64,000 bases of DNA from Campylobacter sp. (GCA_017934385.1 JAGBJQ010000101.1:1-64000), one strand, 5' to 3'. Numbered from the stretch's first letter, positions 44,911 to 53,905 are shown. Numbers and translations: made by a program. Notes: generated by a model not told the origin, from the letters alone.

Positions 44911-46183
44911 AAATAGTTTTATCACCGATAATTCTGGCGAGTGCGAGAGTGGGTGCTATTTTGTGCAAACTAGCGCAAATGCCAAATTTAGCGCACAAGC
45001 CGAGCAAAACGGCGCGCAAATCATTTCTATTAGCGAAGCAAAGGCGCTTTTAGGGATTGATGAGAGTATCAAAATCGTAGGCATTACCGGCACCAACGGT
45101 AAGACTACGACCGCCGCACTGATTTATTCTATGCTTTTGGATTTGGGGTATTCTGTGGGGCTGTGTGGCACCAGGGGGGCTTTCATAAACGATAAAAGAA
45201 TCGACGAAAAGGGGCTTACGACAAGCTCTGTTTTTAAAACGATGAGTTATTTGCTAGAAGCGACTAAGCAAAAATGCGAATTTTTCGTTATGGAGGTTAG
45301 CTCGCACGCAATCGCGCAAAACCGCATTGAAGGGCTAAATTTCGCGCTTAAAATTTTTACAAATTTAAGCCAAGACCATTTGGATTATCACAAAACTATG
45401 AGCGAATACGCCGCGGTAAAAAGCTCGTTTTTCGCCGATGAGAGCGCAAAGCTTATCAACAAAGACGACGGCCATATCGAATTTAACCTAAAAAATGCCC
45501 TAACTTATGGTGTGAAAAATCCAGCCACTTTTAGCGTGTTAGCTTATAGCGTAAAAGGCGCAATCGACGCTATGATAAAAACTCCAAATGGCGAGTTTGA
45601 AATTTCTAGCGAATTAATCGGCGAATTTAACCTTTACAACGCCCTAGCAGCCTTTGGCGCAGTTAAAATGCTAACTAATAAAAACGAAAAAGATATAGCA
45701 AAAGCAATGTCGAATTTCGCAGGAGTTGAGGGTAGAGTGCAAGTAGTGACTAAAAATCCTCTTGTAATTGTGGATTTCGCACACACGCCAGATGGGATCG
45801 AAAAGGTGCTAAATGCGCTCAAAGATAACGAACTAATCGTGGTTTTTGGCGCAGGTGGCGACAGAGATCCTCTAAAACGCCCATTAATGGGGGCTATGGT
45901 GGAGCATTTCGCTAAATTTGCAATTATTACAAGCGATAATCCGCGAAGCGAAGACCCCGAAAAAATCATCGCCCAAATCGAAGAGGGTATGCGACAAAAA
46001 GAAAAAATCATAAAAATTGCAGATCGAAAAGAGGCGATTAAAAAGGCGATAAATTTGGCGCAAAATGGCGAAGTGGTCGTGATTTTGGGCAAAGGCGATG
46101 AAACATATCAAGAGATAAAGGGTGTAAAATATCCATTTAGCGATAAAGATGTCGTTTTAGAGATTTTAAAGGAGCAAAAATGA
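44894..46183 (+). CDS. murE: UDP-N-acetylmuramoyl-tripeptide synthetase
   Basis: 429 aa. MurE adds meso-diaminopimelate to UDP-MurNAc-Ala-Glu. ATP-binding [19 protein letters not shown] (P-loop), then [70 protein letters not shown], and [16 protein letters not shown], the DNPR motif that selects DAP over Lys. The length is shorter than E. coli MurE (495) because the N-terminal part is reduced, as is usual in epsilonproteobacteria. Start overlaps the gene before; the stop overlaps panD by 4 nt. Confidence 0.96.
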   Translation: MKIGIKNSFITDNSGECESGCYFVQTSANAKFSAQAEQNGAQIISISEAKALLGIDESIKIVGITGTNGKTTTAALIYSMLLDLGYSVGLCGTRGAFINDKRIDEKGLTTSSVFKTMSYLLEATKQKCEFFVMEVSSHAIAQNRIEGLNFALKIFTNLSQDHLDYHKTMSEYAAVKSSFFADESAKLINKDDGHIEFNLKNALTYGVKNPATFSVLAYSVKGAIDAMIKTPNGEFEISSELIGEFNLYNALAAFGAVKMLTNKNEKDIAKAMSNFAGVEGRVQVVTKNPLVIVDFAHTPDGIEKVLNALKDNELIVVFGAGGDRDPLKRPLMGAMVEHFAKFAIITSDNPRSEDPEKIIAQIEEGMRQKEKIIKIADRKEAIKKAINLAQNGEVVVILGKGDETYQEIKGVKYPFSDKDVVLEILKEQK

Positions 46184-46527
46184 AAATAACCATGCTTCAA
46201 AGCAAAATTCACAGAGCCCGTGTAACGGACGCAAATTTAAATTATGTCGGCTCGATTACGATTGATAAAGAGCTTTTAAAAGCTAGCGGTATGATTGAGT
46301 TTCAAAAGGTCGAAATTCTAAATATCAACAACGGCGAGAGATTTAGCACATATATCATCAAAGGCGAAAAAAAAGTTGAAATTTGCCTAAATGGTGCAGC
46401 TGCACGCAAGGTTTGTGTGGGTGATGTGGTAATCATCGTAAGTTATGCTGATATGAAACCTGAGGAAGCGCAAAAATTCAGGCCAAAAATCGTGCATGTA
46501 AATGAAAAAAACGAGATTGTGGAGTAA
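46180..46527 (+). CDS. panD: Aspartate 1-decarboxylase
   Basis: 115 aa. PanD makes beta-alanine for pantothenate and CoA. It cleaves itself at Gly24-Ser25 (NYVGSITID), giving a pyruvoyl group. [43 protein letters not shown] and [21 protein letters not shown] are family blocks. It is between murE (4-nt overlap) and ebfC (3 nt gap). Confidence 0.97.
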   Translation: MKITMLQSKIHRARVTDANLNYVGSITIDKELLKASGMIEFQKVEILNINNGERFSTYIIKGEKKVEICLNGAAARKVCVGDVVIIVSYADMKPEEAQKFRPKIVHVNEKNEIVE

Positions 46528-46530
46528 GAG

Positions 46531-46854
46531 ATGTTTGAGGGAATGGATTTTTCTAAAATGGGCGAAATGATCGAGCAAATGCAAGAAAAGGCAAAGCAGA
46601 TTCAAGAAGAAAACGCCAAAAAAGAATTTAGCGTCAAAGTCGGTGCTGGTATGGTCGCTATCAAGATCAACGGCGCTGGCGAGGTTTTGGATGTGGAGAT
46701 TGACGATAGCCTTTTGGAAGATAAAGACAGCTTGCAAATTTTACTAATCTCAGCGATAAATGACGCCGTAAAACTCATAGAAAACGAAAAGAAAAACGCC
46801 GCAACTGCCATGCTAGGCGGTCTTGGCGGATTAGGCGGATTAGGCGCGAATTAG
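46531..46854 (+). CDS. ebfC: YbaB/EbfC nucleoid-associated protein
   Basis: 107 aa. A small dimeric DNA-binding protein: MFEGMDFSKMGEMIEQMQEKAKQIQEE, KEFSVKVGAGMVAIKINGAGEVLDVEIDDSLL, LISAINDAVKLIENEK. The C-terminus ends in the Gly-Leu repeat LGGLGGLGGLGAN. Such proteins bind DNA nonspecifically and often sit near recR and dnaX; here the neighbour genes are panD and ispA. Confidence 0.94.
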   Translation: MFEGMDFSKMGEMIEQMQEKAKQIQEENAKKEFSVKVGAGMVAIKINGAGEVLDVEIDDSLLEDKDSLQILLISAINDAVKLIENEKKNAATAMLGGLGGLGGLGAN

Positions 46855-46862
46855 GAATAAAA

Positions 46863-47714
46863 ATGGAAATTTTAAAGGAATTTAAAGAGTATTTGCGCGA
46901 AAACCCGCTTCACGCACCTAGCTTTCACCCATATTTCGAAGAGGCGTTAAATTATATGTTGGATGCTGGTGGGAAGCATTTTCGCGCTCAACTGCTTCTT
47001 GGCGTGGTCGCTGCTGCAAATAAAAAAAAATTTGCAGACGCCCTGCCTGTCGCAAAAGCCCTAGAAATGGTGCATACATACTCGCTAATCCACGATGATT
47101 TACCCGCTATGGACAATGCTGATTTTAGGCGCGCTCATCAAACCATACACAAAAAATACGATGAGGTTACAGCGATACTCGTGGGCGACGCGTTAAATAC
47201 TGACGCGTTTTTGGTGATTTCTAAGTCAAATTTAAGCGCAGAGATTAAGGTAAAATGCGTTGAAATTTTAGCCAAAAATGCAGGTTCAGCGGGCATGGTT
47301 TTGGGTCAAGCGATTGATTGTTATTTTGAGAAAAAACACCTAGAAATATCAGATTTAAAATTTTTGCACCTTCACAAAACAGGCGCCCTAATAGCCGCTT
47401 CGTTTGAACTAGGCGCTGTTATAGCGGGTTTGGGCGATGAAAAGGCGAGGAAATTTTATGGCGTCGGGCTAAATTTGGGTTTAGCTTTTCAGATACAAGA
47501 TGACATCATAGACGCTACGCAAAGCTCCCAAACCGCAGGAAAGCCTACTATGCACGATGGGGATAAAAATTCTTTTACGAATTTACTCGGCGTCGAACGC
47601 GCCAAAGAGTATAAAAACTCACTCATTTCGCAAATCGAAGAAAGTATGAGCGATGAGAGTGAAAATTTGCAAAATTTAGTATTAAATTTGATAAACAAAT
47701 ATCTGAAAGGATAA
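46863..47714 (+). CDS. ispA: Polyprenyl synthetase, (2E,6E)-farnesyl diphosphate synthase
   Basis: 283 aa. It condenses IPP with DMAPP and GPP to make the C15 precursor for quinone tails and undecaprenyl carriers. First Asp-rich motif LIHDDLPAMDNADFRR, second DDIIDATQSSQTAGK. GGKHFRAQLLLG near the N-terminus binds IPP. Short-chain type, with two residues between the Asp pairs of the first motif. The gene lies between ebfC (8 nt) and tkt (2 nt). Confidence 0.95.
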   Translation: MEILKEFKEYLRENPLHAPSFHPYFEEALNYMLDAGGKHFRAQLLLGVVAAANKKKFADALPVAKALEMVHTYSLIHDDLPAMDNADFRRAHQTIHKKYDEVTAILVGDALNTDAFLVISKSNLSAEIKVKCVEILAKNAGSAGMVLGQAIDCYFEKKHLEISDLKFLHLHKTGALIAASFELGAVIAGLGDEKARKFYGVGLNLGLAFQIQDDIIDATQSSQTAGKPTMHDGDKNSFTNLLGVERAKEYKNSLISQIEESMSDESENLQNLVLNLINKYLKG

Positions 47715-47716
47715 AG

Positions 47717-49627
47717 ATGAGAAGTAAAATTTCAAACACTATTAAATTTTTGAGTGCTGATATGATCCAAAAGGCAAATTCTGGCCACCCAGGCACTCCT
47801 ATGGGGCTAAGCGATGTGATGAGTGTGCTTATGGAAAAGCTAGTGCATAATCCAAAAAACCCAAACTGGCTAAACCGCGATCGTCTCGTATTTTCCGGCG
47901 GTCATGCAAGCGCGCTTGTTTATAGCTATTTATACCTTAGTGGATACGATATAAGCTTAGATGATTTGAAAAATTTCCGTCAGCTCCACTCCAAAACCCC
48001 AGGTCACCCAGAAATCACAACACCAGGCGTAGAAATCGCCACAGGTCCGTTAGGTCAAGGCGTAGCAAACGCTGTGGGCTTTGCAATGGCGGCAAAATAC
48101 GCTGCAAATTTGCTAAACGACGAAAACACAAAGGTAATCGATCATAAAATTTATTGCCTTTGCGGGGACGGCGATTTAGAGGAAGGTATCAGCTACGAAG
48201 CATGCGCGCTGGCAGGTTGCCACAGCCTAGATAATCTCGTCATTATCTACGATAGCAACAAAATCACGATAGATGGCTCAACTTCGATTGCCTGGGACGA
48301 GGATATCAAGGTTCGCTTCGAAGCCCAAGGCTTTGAGGTGGCTCGCATAGACGGACACAATTTCGATCAAATCGAATTTGCCCTAGACGAGGCCAAAAAC
48401 AAAACCAAACCATACCTAATCATCGCAAATACCGCTATCGGCAAGGGCGCATTAGAGTTAGAAGGCAGCCACAAAACTCACGGCGCACCTTTGGGCGAGG
48501 ATCTCATAAAAAGAGCCAAAGAGGCACTGGGCTTTAACCCTGATGAGAGTTTTAGCGTGAGCGAAGATGTGCTTTTCGCCACTCGTGCAGCCGTAGAAAA
48601 GGGCGATTTGGCTGAGAAACTATGGAACGAAAAAATCGCAAATTTAAGCGCAGAGAAGAAAAATTTATTAAACTCGCTTCAAAATCCAAATTTTGACGCT
48701 ATACAATTCCCTGATTTTAGCGGTCAAAAGGTCGCTACGCGCGATAGCAATGGCAAAATTTTAAACGCAATTGCGGCCGCGCTTCCTAGCTTCATAGGCG
48801 GAAGCGCAGACCTAGCAGCGTCGAATAAAACAGAGCTTAAAGGCTTTGGTGACTTTCCGTATGGCAAAAATTTCCACTTCGGAATTCGCGAACACTCAAT
48901 GGCTGCGATAAACAACGCAGTGGCTAGATACGGGCTGTTTATCCCATTTTCTGCGACATTTTTTATTTTTAGCGACTATCTCAAAAATAGCGCTAGAATG
49001 GCGGCGCTTATGAGTCTAAGGCACTATTTTGTTTTCACTCACGATAGTATCGGCGTAGGCGAGGACGGCCCGACTCACGAGCCAATCGAGCAACTCTCAA
49101 CCTTCCGCGCAATGCCGAATTTCTACACTTTCCGTCCGGCTGACGGCAACGAAAATGTAGAGTGCTGGCGCGCAGCACTGGCTACAAACGCCCCTGCTGC
49201 CTTTGTTTGCTCGCGCCAAGGCTTGGAGGCTTTGCCAAAGGCTGTATTTGGCGAGGCAAAAAACGGTGCGTATTTGATCAAAGAGTGCGAAAACGCCGAT
49301 ATCACGCTAGTAGCTAGCGGTAGCGAAGTAGGAATCTGCCTAAAAGCCGCAGCCTTGCTTCAAAGCGAAAATATCAGAGCAAATGTCGTCAGTGCGCCTT
49401 GTTTCGAGCTTTTGTGCGAACAAAATGAAGAATATAGGGCTAGAATTTTCAAAGGCAAAGTCCTAGCCGTCGAGGCTGCAAGCGCGCTAGAATGGTATAA
49501 ATTCGCTGATGAAATTTTAGGTATGAAGAGCTTTGGCGAGAGCGCACCAGCTGGCGAGCTATTCAAACTTTTCGGTTTTAGCGATCTAAATGTCGCAAAC
49601 GAAGCGAAAAAACTACTAAATAGATAA
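47717..49627 (+). CDS. tkt: Transketolase
   Basis: 636 aa. TPP enzyme of the pentose phosphate cycle that moves two-carbon units between sugars. SGHPGTPMGLSDVM near the N-terminus, GPLGQGVANAVGFAMA, the TPP motif GDGDLEEGISYEACALAG ... YDSNKITIDG, SHKTHGAPLG, GIREHSMAAINNAVARYG, THDSIGVGEDGPTHEPIEQL. Full length. It ends the murE-panD-ebfC-ispA-tkt operon, with a strong terminator 6 nt after the stop. In C. jejuni ispA-tkt are likewise adjacent. Confidence 0.98.
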   Translation: MRSKISNTIKFLSADMIQKANSGHPGTPMGLSDVMSVLMEKLVHNPKNPNWLNRDRLVFSGGHASALVYSYLYLSGYDISLDDLKNFRQLHSKTPGHPEITTPGVEIATGPLGQGVANAVGFAMAAKYAANLLNDENTKVIDHKIYCLCGDGDLEEGISYEACALAGCHSLDNLVIIYDSNKITIDGSTSIAWDEDIKVRFEAQGFEVARIDGHNFDQIEFALDEAKNKTKPYLIIANTAIGKGALELEGSHKTHGAPLGEDLIKRAKEALGFNPDESFSVSEDVLFATRAAVEKGDLAEKLWNEKIANLSAEKKNLLNSLQNPNFDAIQFPDFSGQKVATRDSNGKILNAIAAALPSFIGGSADLAASNKTELKGFGDFPYGKNFHFGIREHSMAAINNAVARYGLFIPFSATFFIFSDYLKNSARMAALMSLRHYFVFTHDSIGVGEDGPTHEPIEQLSTFRAMPNFYTFRPADGNENVECWRAALATNAPAAFVCSRQGLEALPKAVFGEAKNGAYLIKECENADITLVASGSEVGICLKAAALLQSENIRANVVSAPCFELLCEQNEEYRARIFKGKVLAVEAASALEWYKFADEILGMKSFGESAPAGELFKLFGFSDLNVANEAKKLLNR

Positions 49628-49632
49628 TCCAA

Positions 49633-49664
49633 AATTTAGCCAAATTTCAAAATTTGGCTAAATT
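49633..49664. terminator. Bidirectional terminator between tkt and the lipoprotein gene
   Basis: Perfect 14-bp stem AATTTAGCCAAATT (49633-49646) with AATTTGGCTAAATT (49651-49664), TCAA loop; CCTTTTAAATTT follows on the plus strand. Confidence 0.75.
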
Positions 49665-49695
49665 CCTTTTAAATTTCACCAAATTTCACTAAATT

Positions 49696-50505
49696 TTACT
49701 TGCAATCGCTTGGCGAAATTACGATAGAAGCTAAGTTGGCATCAATCCCGGGCAGGGTGTAGCGCCACTCCATGGCGATTTCGTTATCTCTGTATTCGGC
49801 TAGCTCCTCGGCTTTGCAGTAAAGTTCCAAAAGCTCGCCACTTTTCAAAACCAAATTCGAGCGCAATTTATCCTCGATTTGGCTGATTTTTTCCATTGCT
49901 TCTGGTGGAAGGTCGAATTCATAGTAGTGCGTTAAAAGATTGTTTTGGCAACTTATGTCGTTATAAATCACAACTCCATTTTTGTATGGCAAATCCTTTT
50001 TGCTAGCCTTGATTAGCGCGATAGTTTCGGCGTTTTGGCATTTATCGGCGTTTTCTTGTGTGCTTTTATTTTGATTTGGAATTGATAAAATTATCGTTTG
50101 CGTGTAAGTGGCTGGCTGGGAGGAAACGGCTGTCGCCTCTGCCATCTCGGGCTCACTTGGCGCGAGATTTTTTGTATTTGGCTCGTTTGAAACACTCGGC
50201 GCGCTTTTTTCTTGCGCGAAATTCGGCGCTTCTAGCGTCTTTGGCGCGCTTACAATTTCACCCAAGCCATCTTTGCTTGCATCAAAAACAGCTGGCGTAT
50301 CAGGCATGGCTAGCGTGGTAGAATTTATAGGTTTTGTCGGTGTTGCGGAGTTTGCGGCGGCGATTTTGTCAAATTCGCGCGAAATTTCTAGCTCTATGGA
50401 ATCATTTTTTTTCGTGTTTGCTAAGCGCTGTTTTCCTCTTTTTTTCTCCTCTCCGCACCCCGCTAAAAGCACCAAAAGACTAGCCAAAACTAGAAATTTT
50501 CTCAT
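49696..50505 (-). CDS. Lipoprotein of unknown function
   Basis: 269 aa. Signal MRKFLVLASLLVLLAGCGEE with lipobox LLAGC (Cys17). The next 120 residues are low complexity (Ser, Thr, Pro, Ala, Asn), probably an unfolded tether. The C-terminal part (about 130-269) has CQNAETIALIKASKKDLPYKNGVVIYNDISCQNNLLTHYYEFDLPPEAMEKISQI and SGELLELYCKAEELAEYRDNEIAMEWRYTLPG with four Cys that could form disulfides. I recognise no family. A -10 box lies at 50534-50539. The C-terminal domain is the likely active part. Confidence 0.85.
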   Translation of the reverse strand: MRKFLVLASLLVLLAGCGEEKKRGKQRLANTKKNDSIELEISREFDKIAAANSATPTKPINSTTLAMPDTPAVFDASKDGLGEIVSAPKTLEAPNFAQEKSAPSVSNEPNTKNLAPSEPEMAEATAVSSQPATYTQTIILSIPNQNKSTQENADKCQNAETIALIKASKKDLPYKNGVVIYNDISCQNNLLTHYYEFDLPPEAMEKISQIEDKLRSNLVLKSGELLELYCKAEELAEYRDNEIAMEWRYTLPGIDANLASIVISPSDCK

Positions 50506-50533
50506 AAATTTCCTTTTTTTAAATTTTGCAAGA

Positions 50534-50539
50534 ATTATA
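50534..50539 (-). promoter_or_regulatory. -10 box for the lipoprotein gene at 49696-50505
   Basis: TATAAT on the minus strand in GTTATAATTCTTGC, about 28 nt before the ATG, which has AAAAGGAAATTT upstream. Confidence 0.55.
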
Positions 50540-50644
50540 ACGATTTAGGCTTAAATTTTGAGCGATTAAATTTTAAAAATTTAAGGTAAATAAATTTAAA
50601 CAAAATATTAATATTAACTAAAAAAAATCAATTAAATTTAAGCT

Positions 50645-50660
50645 GGGGGGGGGGTATAAT
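50645..50660 (+). promoter_or_regulatory. G10 tract abutting a TATAAT -10 box, candidate phase-variable promoter
   Basis: Ten consecutive Gs (50645-50654) are followed without a gap by TATAAT (50655-50660). Transcription would start near 50667, 28 nt before the ATG of the lipoprotein gene. This is the longest homopolymeric G run in the window. Campylobacter lacks most mismatch repair and such tracts change length often; here the change would alter spacing between the -10 box and any upstream contact. Confidence 0.65.
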
Positions 50661-50694
50661 CACAAAATCTCATTTATTTTCAAAGGAATTTTTT

Positions 50695-51204
50695 ATGAAA
50701 AAAATTATTAGTTTGAGCATAGTTGCTATGCTTGCATTGACAGGTTGCGTTGATACAAATACGCTTGGTTCTGATGTTTATGATGTAAATGACCTAAACA
50801 CTCAACAAGACGCTAAAACTGTGCAAATTCTATCAATTATGCCAGCAAAAGTCGCTGTGGATAATACAGAAGCAAAACGCACAGCGCAAGGCATCGGCGC
50901 GATTTTGGGCGCAGTTGGTGGCGCGATTTTGGGTAACAAAATGGGTGGCAATCGCCACGAAACAGGTGGCACGGTAGCTGGTGGCACCGTGGGCGCAGCT
51001 GGCGGATACGCTGCTGGTTCAATGGTAAAAGACAAAGTTGTCGTCGAGGGTGTTACGATTGCTTACAAACAAGGCACAAAACTAAAAACTTCAACACAAG
51101 CTGGTCGTATGTGCCAGTTTAAGGAAGGAACTGCTCTGTTGATTTCAACTCGCACAAAAGAGACTAGAATTCAACCAAATGCTGTTTGTCCAAAGGAAAA
51201 ATAA
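50695..51204 (+). CDS. Glycine-zipper outer-membrane lipoprotein (SlyB/Pcp-like)
   Basis: 169 aa. The signal peptide MKKIISLSIVAMLALTGCVD has lipobox LTGC. The middle part (about 64-112) is a glycine zipper: GIGAILGAVGGAILGNKMGG and GGTVAGGTVGAAGGYAAG, two hydrophobic passes found in 17-kDa antigen/SlyB-like lipoproteins. The C-terminal domain KVVVEGVTIAYKQGTKL... RIQPNAVC is repeated in a degraded paralogue (51814-52065). It stands behind the G10/TATAAT promoter with AAAGGA as ribosome binding site. It shares one base with the next gene (TAATG). Confidence 0.87.
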   Translation: MKKIISLSIVAMLALTGCVDTNTLGSDVYDVNDLNTQQDAKTVQILSIMPAKVAVDNTEAKRTAQGIGAILGAVGGAILGNKMGGNRHETGGTVAGGTVGAAGGYAAGSMVKDKVVVEGVTIAYKQGTKLKTSTQAGRMCQFKEGTALLISTRTKETRIQPNAVCPKEK

Positions 51205-51698
51205 TGAAAAAATTTACTTTACTTTTCGCAGCTTTGCTTTGCACTGGTGCGTGGGCTGATTTGGAGGCGTTGCGCCAAGCCGAAATGGAGGGTCAAAGAC
51301 AAGAAAGAGCCGCAGCTGCAAAAGCGCAAGCAAGAGCTGCTGCGAAAGAAAAAGCTAGACTTGAAGCCATTAGAGCAAAAGAGGCGAAAAAAGAGGCCAA
51401 AGAGGAGCGAATTTATCAAGAATATATGAAAGATAAAAAGCGCGACCAAGAATACGAGGATCTCAAACGCGAAATCGAAATCGAGAATATGCGTGCAGAA
51501 CTCGAAGAGAAAAAAGCAATGCGCAAAGCGCGCGCCGCTAAGGCTGATGACTTTGCCAAAGCAGAGTTAAGCCACATGGAGGCTCAAACAGACAACATTA
51601 GAGCTGATAGCGAGGCTACAAGAGATATGGCGAAAGGTCAGTTTAACTATCTAAGCAAATCTGGCGACGCTGCGATTAAACACGAAGAGAAAAAATAA
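51204..51698 (+). CDS. Exported coiled-coil protein of unknown function
   Basis: 164 aa from the ATG at 51204, coupled to the lipoprotein gene by TAATG. Signal peptide MKKFTLLFAALLCTGAWA, cleavage before DLEAL. The mature protein is nearly all Lys, Glu, Ala and Arg (LRQAEMEGQRQERAAAAKAQ...), predicted as one long helical coiled coil to about residue 130, with a less charged end NIRADSEATRDMAKGQFNYLSKSGDAAIKHEEKK. It resembles the DUF5384-type exported helical proteins, but I am not sure. Encoded with the glycine-zipper lipoprotein, so it probably acts with it in the periplasm and would follow the same on/off switch. Confidence 0.82.
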   Translation: MKKFTLLFAALLCTGAWADLEALRQAEMEGQRQERAAAAKAQARAAAKEKARLEAIRAKEAKKEAKEERIYQEYMKDKKRDQEYEDLKREIEIENMRAELEEKKAMRKARAAKADDFAKAELSHMEAQTDNIRADSEATRDMAKGQFNYLSKSGDAAIKHEEKK

Positions 51699-51709
51699 CA
51701 AAATTTTAC

Positions 51710-51735
51710 AATTAGCACCATTTTTGGTGCTAATT
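51710..51735 (+). terminator. Intrinsic terminator after the coiled-coil gene
   Basis: Perfect 11-bp stem (51710-51720 with 51725-51735; core TTAGCACCA / TGGTGCTAA), TTTT loop, followed by TTCTTT. It ends the lipoprotein/coiled-coil operon. Confidence 0.8.
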
Positions 51736-51776
51736 TTCTTTAAACTTCATCAAAATCAAATTTAAAATTCCAAACA

Positions 51777-51782
51777 TATAAT
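51777..51782 (+). promoter_or_regulatory. -10 box for the degraded lipoprotein paralogue
   Basis: TATAAT in AAACATATAATGAG, 31 nt before the ATG at 51814, with AAAGGA in between. The promoter and ribosome binding site look intact although the gene is not. Confidence 0.5.
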
Positions 51783-51813
51783 GAGATTTTTATTTTTGCA
51801 TAAAGGAAATGTT

Positions 51814-52065
51814 ATGAAAAATCTCTAATCGGTTTTAATTTTGTTGCTATGTTGGGATTTGCAGGTTGTGCCGATAAATTTAGCACCTATGCTAAGCGAT
51901 ACCAAGGTAATCGACGCCGTAACAATCACATATAAAGATGGCAAATCGCTTAAAAGCTCGACACAAGCAGGTCGCGTGTGCCAGTATGCTAATGGCGAAG
52001 CACTGATGATTTCATCATACTCTGGCGAGACGAGAATCCAGCCAAACGCGGTGTGCGCTGACTAA
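51814..52065 (+). pseudogene. Decayed paralogue of the glycine-zipper lipoprotein
   Basis: The ATG at 51814 opens MKNL and then a TAA. In the next frame the signal peptide goes on as LIGFNFVAMLGFAGCADKF (lipobox GFAGC). A further frame (from about 51893) encodes KVIDAVTITYKDGKSLKSSTQAGRVCQY... TRIQPNAVCAD, an evident match to the C-terminal domain of the intact lipoprotein (KVVVEGVTIAYKQGTKLKTSTQAGRMCQF... TRIQPNAVC). The glycine-zipper part is gone. So the copy has at least two frame changes and a deletion of about 200 bp. Confidence 0.82.
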
Positions 52066-52175
52066 ATTTAGCCGAATTTACCCGTGAAATTTACGGGTAA
52101 ATTCCACTTTGCAAAAATCTAAAATTTACAAATTTTTATTAAAATATAGAACAAATTTCAAAATTTAGGATTACA

Positions 52176-53183
52176 ATGAAACTTCAAATGTCCCTAATCT
52201 CGGCTGCTTGCGTGGTGATAATCATAGCAGGACTTAAAGCTGCTGGCTCGATTATCGTGCCGTTTTTGTTAGCGATTTTTATCACGGTTTTGATTTCGCC
52301 ACTAATGCTATCTATCCAAAAACTGCGCGTTGGGCGATTGTTTAGCTTTTTGATTGTGGTTTTGGGATTTCTTGGCGTTATGGGATTTATGGGCGATATC
52401 GTATTTAAGGCGGTAAGAGAGTTTTCGGCGCAGTTACCAGAGCTGGGGGCGAAATTTAACCAGGTCCTAGGTGGCGCGCAAGAGCGGCTGAATAATTACG
52501 GCATTGATTTTAATCTAGCCAGCCTCGGTGCTGAGCCCTCTGAAATGGTATCTCGCGCGACAGCTGTGGCGAAAAAAACAGGCGGAATTGTCAGCACCGG
52601 GTTTTTCGTCTTTATTTTGGTCTCTTTCATGGTCTTTGAAAGCTCTGTAATCGATGCGAAAATCAAATATTTTTCCGCGCGCAACCGCGGTATGCATAAA
52701 TTTATGAAAAAATTTGCCCCAAGCCTAAAAAAATACCTGCTCATAAAAACAATCGCAAGTGCAGCAACTGGGCTTTTAATCGGGCTTTGTCTGTGGCTAC
52801 TTGGCGTGCCGTATGCAGCACTTTGGGGGATAGTAGCCTTTATGCTAAATTATATCCCTACAATCGGCTCTATAATCGCCGTTTTTCCGACACTTTTTGT
52901 AACCTTGGCGACAATGGATTTAAGCGTGAGTGTGTGGGTCGTGGTGATTTACCTAATCATAAATGTCGTCATCGGAAATATCATCGAACCACGCTTCATG
53001 GGCGAAGGGCTTGGTCTTTCGACACTAAGCGTGCTTGGAGGATTGTTGTTATGGGGATTTGTCTTTGGTGTGGGAGGTATGTTTTTGGCTGTGCCTCTTA
53101 CTATGAGCATACAAATCGCGCTAAATTCGAACGAACGCACGAAATCTATCGCTACGCTTTTAAGCAATAAAATTGAGCATTAA
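52176..53183 (+). CDS. AI-2E family transporter (PerM/TqsA-like)
   Basis: 335 aa with about seven to eight membrane helices. N-terminal VVIIIAGLKAAGSIIVPFLLAIFITVLISPLM, a periplasmic-facing or cytosolic mid part (VREFSAQLPELGAKFNQVLGG), and the family block LLGVPYAALWGIVAFMLNYIPTIGSIIAVFPTLFV, NVVIGNIIEPRFMGEGLGLSTLSVLGGLLLWGFVFGVGGMFLAVPLTM. Family members export autoinducer-2 (TqsA) or act as Na+/H+ antiporters; the substrate here is unknown. Its stop overlaps the bioC stop by 4 nt from the other strand. Confidence 0.9.
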   Translation: MKLQMSLISAACVVIIIAGLKAAGSIIVPFLLAIFITVLISPLMLSIQKLRVGRLFSFLIVVLGFLGVMGFMGDIVFKAVREFSAQLPELGAKFNQVLGGAQERLNNYGIDFNLASLGAEPSEMVSRATAVAKKTGGIVSTGFFVFILVSFMVFESSVIDAKIKYFSARNRGMHKFMKKFAPSLKKYLLIKTIASAATGLLIGLCLWLLGVPYAALWGIVAFMLNYIPTIGSIIAVFPTLFVTLATMDLSVSVWVVVIYLIINVVIGNIIEPRFMGEGLGLSTLSVLGGLLLWGFVFGVGGMFLAVPLTMSIQIALNSNERTKSIATLLSNKIEH

Positions 53184-53905
53184 ATTTGGCTTTTTTGTAC
53201 TAAATTTGCTTTTTTGCAGATTAAAATCGTAAATTTATAGCTTAGTCTAAATTCGCCGTAAGTATTCAAAAAGTGTGAATTTAAGGCATTTAAGCTTGAT
53301 TTTGTAAGCTTGAAATTTCCTTTTATGTTATTAACTCCTGTTTGTTTAAGGCTATTTAAAAGCTCTTTTAAATTTGCAAATTTATCGATAAATTCGCCAT
53401 TTTTTGAAGATAAAATTTTAAAATTTTTGCCAAAAATTTCGCAAATTTGCTCATTTGTTTTATAATCCAAACTTTGATTTGTAAATTCGCTAAGCTCATT
53501 TAAAGTGCCATGCATAAAAGTCGCAAAGGCACAAATTCCGCCATTTCTAAGCGAAGCGTGAATTTTTTGGCAAAGCAAATCCAAATCATCAATCCACTGA
53601 AAAACCGACGATGAAATCACTAAATTTAAGTTCAGTGGCATTTCTAAGCTCATAATATCGCCAATTTGAACTATTTCGCCACTTTGCGTTTTAATAATGG
53701 GGCTTTCATAAATATCATTTAGAATTAAATTTTGATAATTTAGATTTGATTTTATTAAATTTGTCAAAAGCCCAGACCCACAACCAATTTCATAAATTTG
53801 GTTAAAATCTTTTTTGTAAATTAAAAGTTCATTTATTAAAATTTCGGCACAAAATTTCTGTGCATTTGCGAATTTATCGTAATTTATGGCGTTTTTAAAT
53901 TTCAA
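53180..53905 (-). CDS. bioC: Malonyl-ACP O-methyltransferase
   Basis: 241 aa from a TTG at 53905-53903, which overlaps the bioG stop and has GGAG 6-10 nt before it; a longer frame begins 12 residues earlier but lies inside bioG. SAM methyltransferase: QIYEIGCGSGLLTNLI (motif I), LILNDIYESPI, NLVISSSVFQWIDDLDLLCQKI. In biotin synthesis, BioC methylates malonyl-ACP so that the fatty acid enzymes can build pimeloyl. The C-terminal helix lacks clear features. It is the last gene of the bio operon. Confidence 0.88.
   Translation of the reverse strand: MKFKNAINYDKFANAQKFCAEILINELLIYKKDFNQIYEIGCGSGLLTNLIKSNLNYQNLILNDIYESPIIKTQSGEIVQIGDIMSLEMPLNLNLVISSSVFQWIDDLDLLCQKIHASLRNGGICAFATFMHGTLNELSEFTNQSLDYKTNEQICEIFGKNFKILSSKNGEFIDKFANLKELLNSLKQTGVNNIKGNFKLTKSSLNALNSHFLNTYGEFRLSYKFTILICKKANLVQKSQI

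Noticed and set aside
45172-45180. Run of six Gs inside murE
   Set aside because: Too short to be a convincing phase-variable tract, and murE is essential; the frame is intact.
46800-46852. GGCGGATTA repeats at the end of ebfC
   Set aside because: They code for the Gly-Leu tail normal in this protein family; not a mobile or structural repeat.
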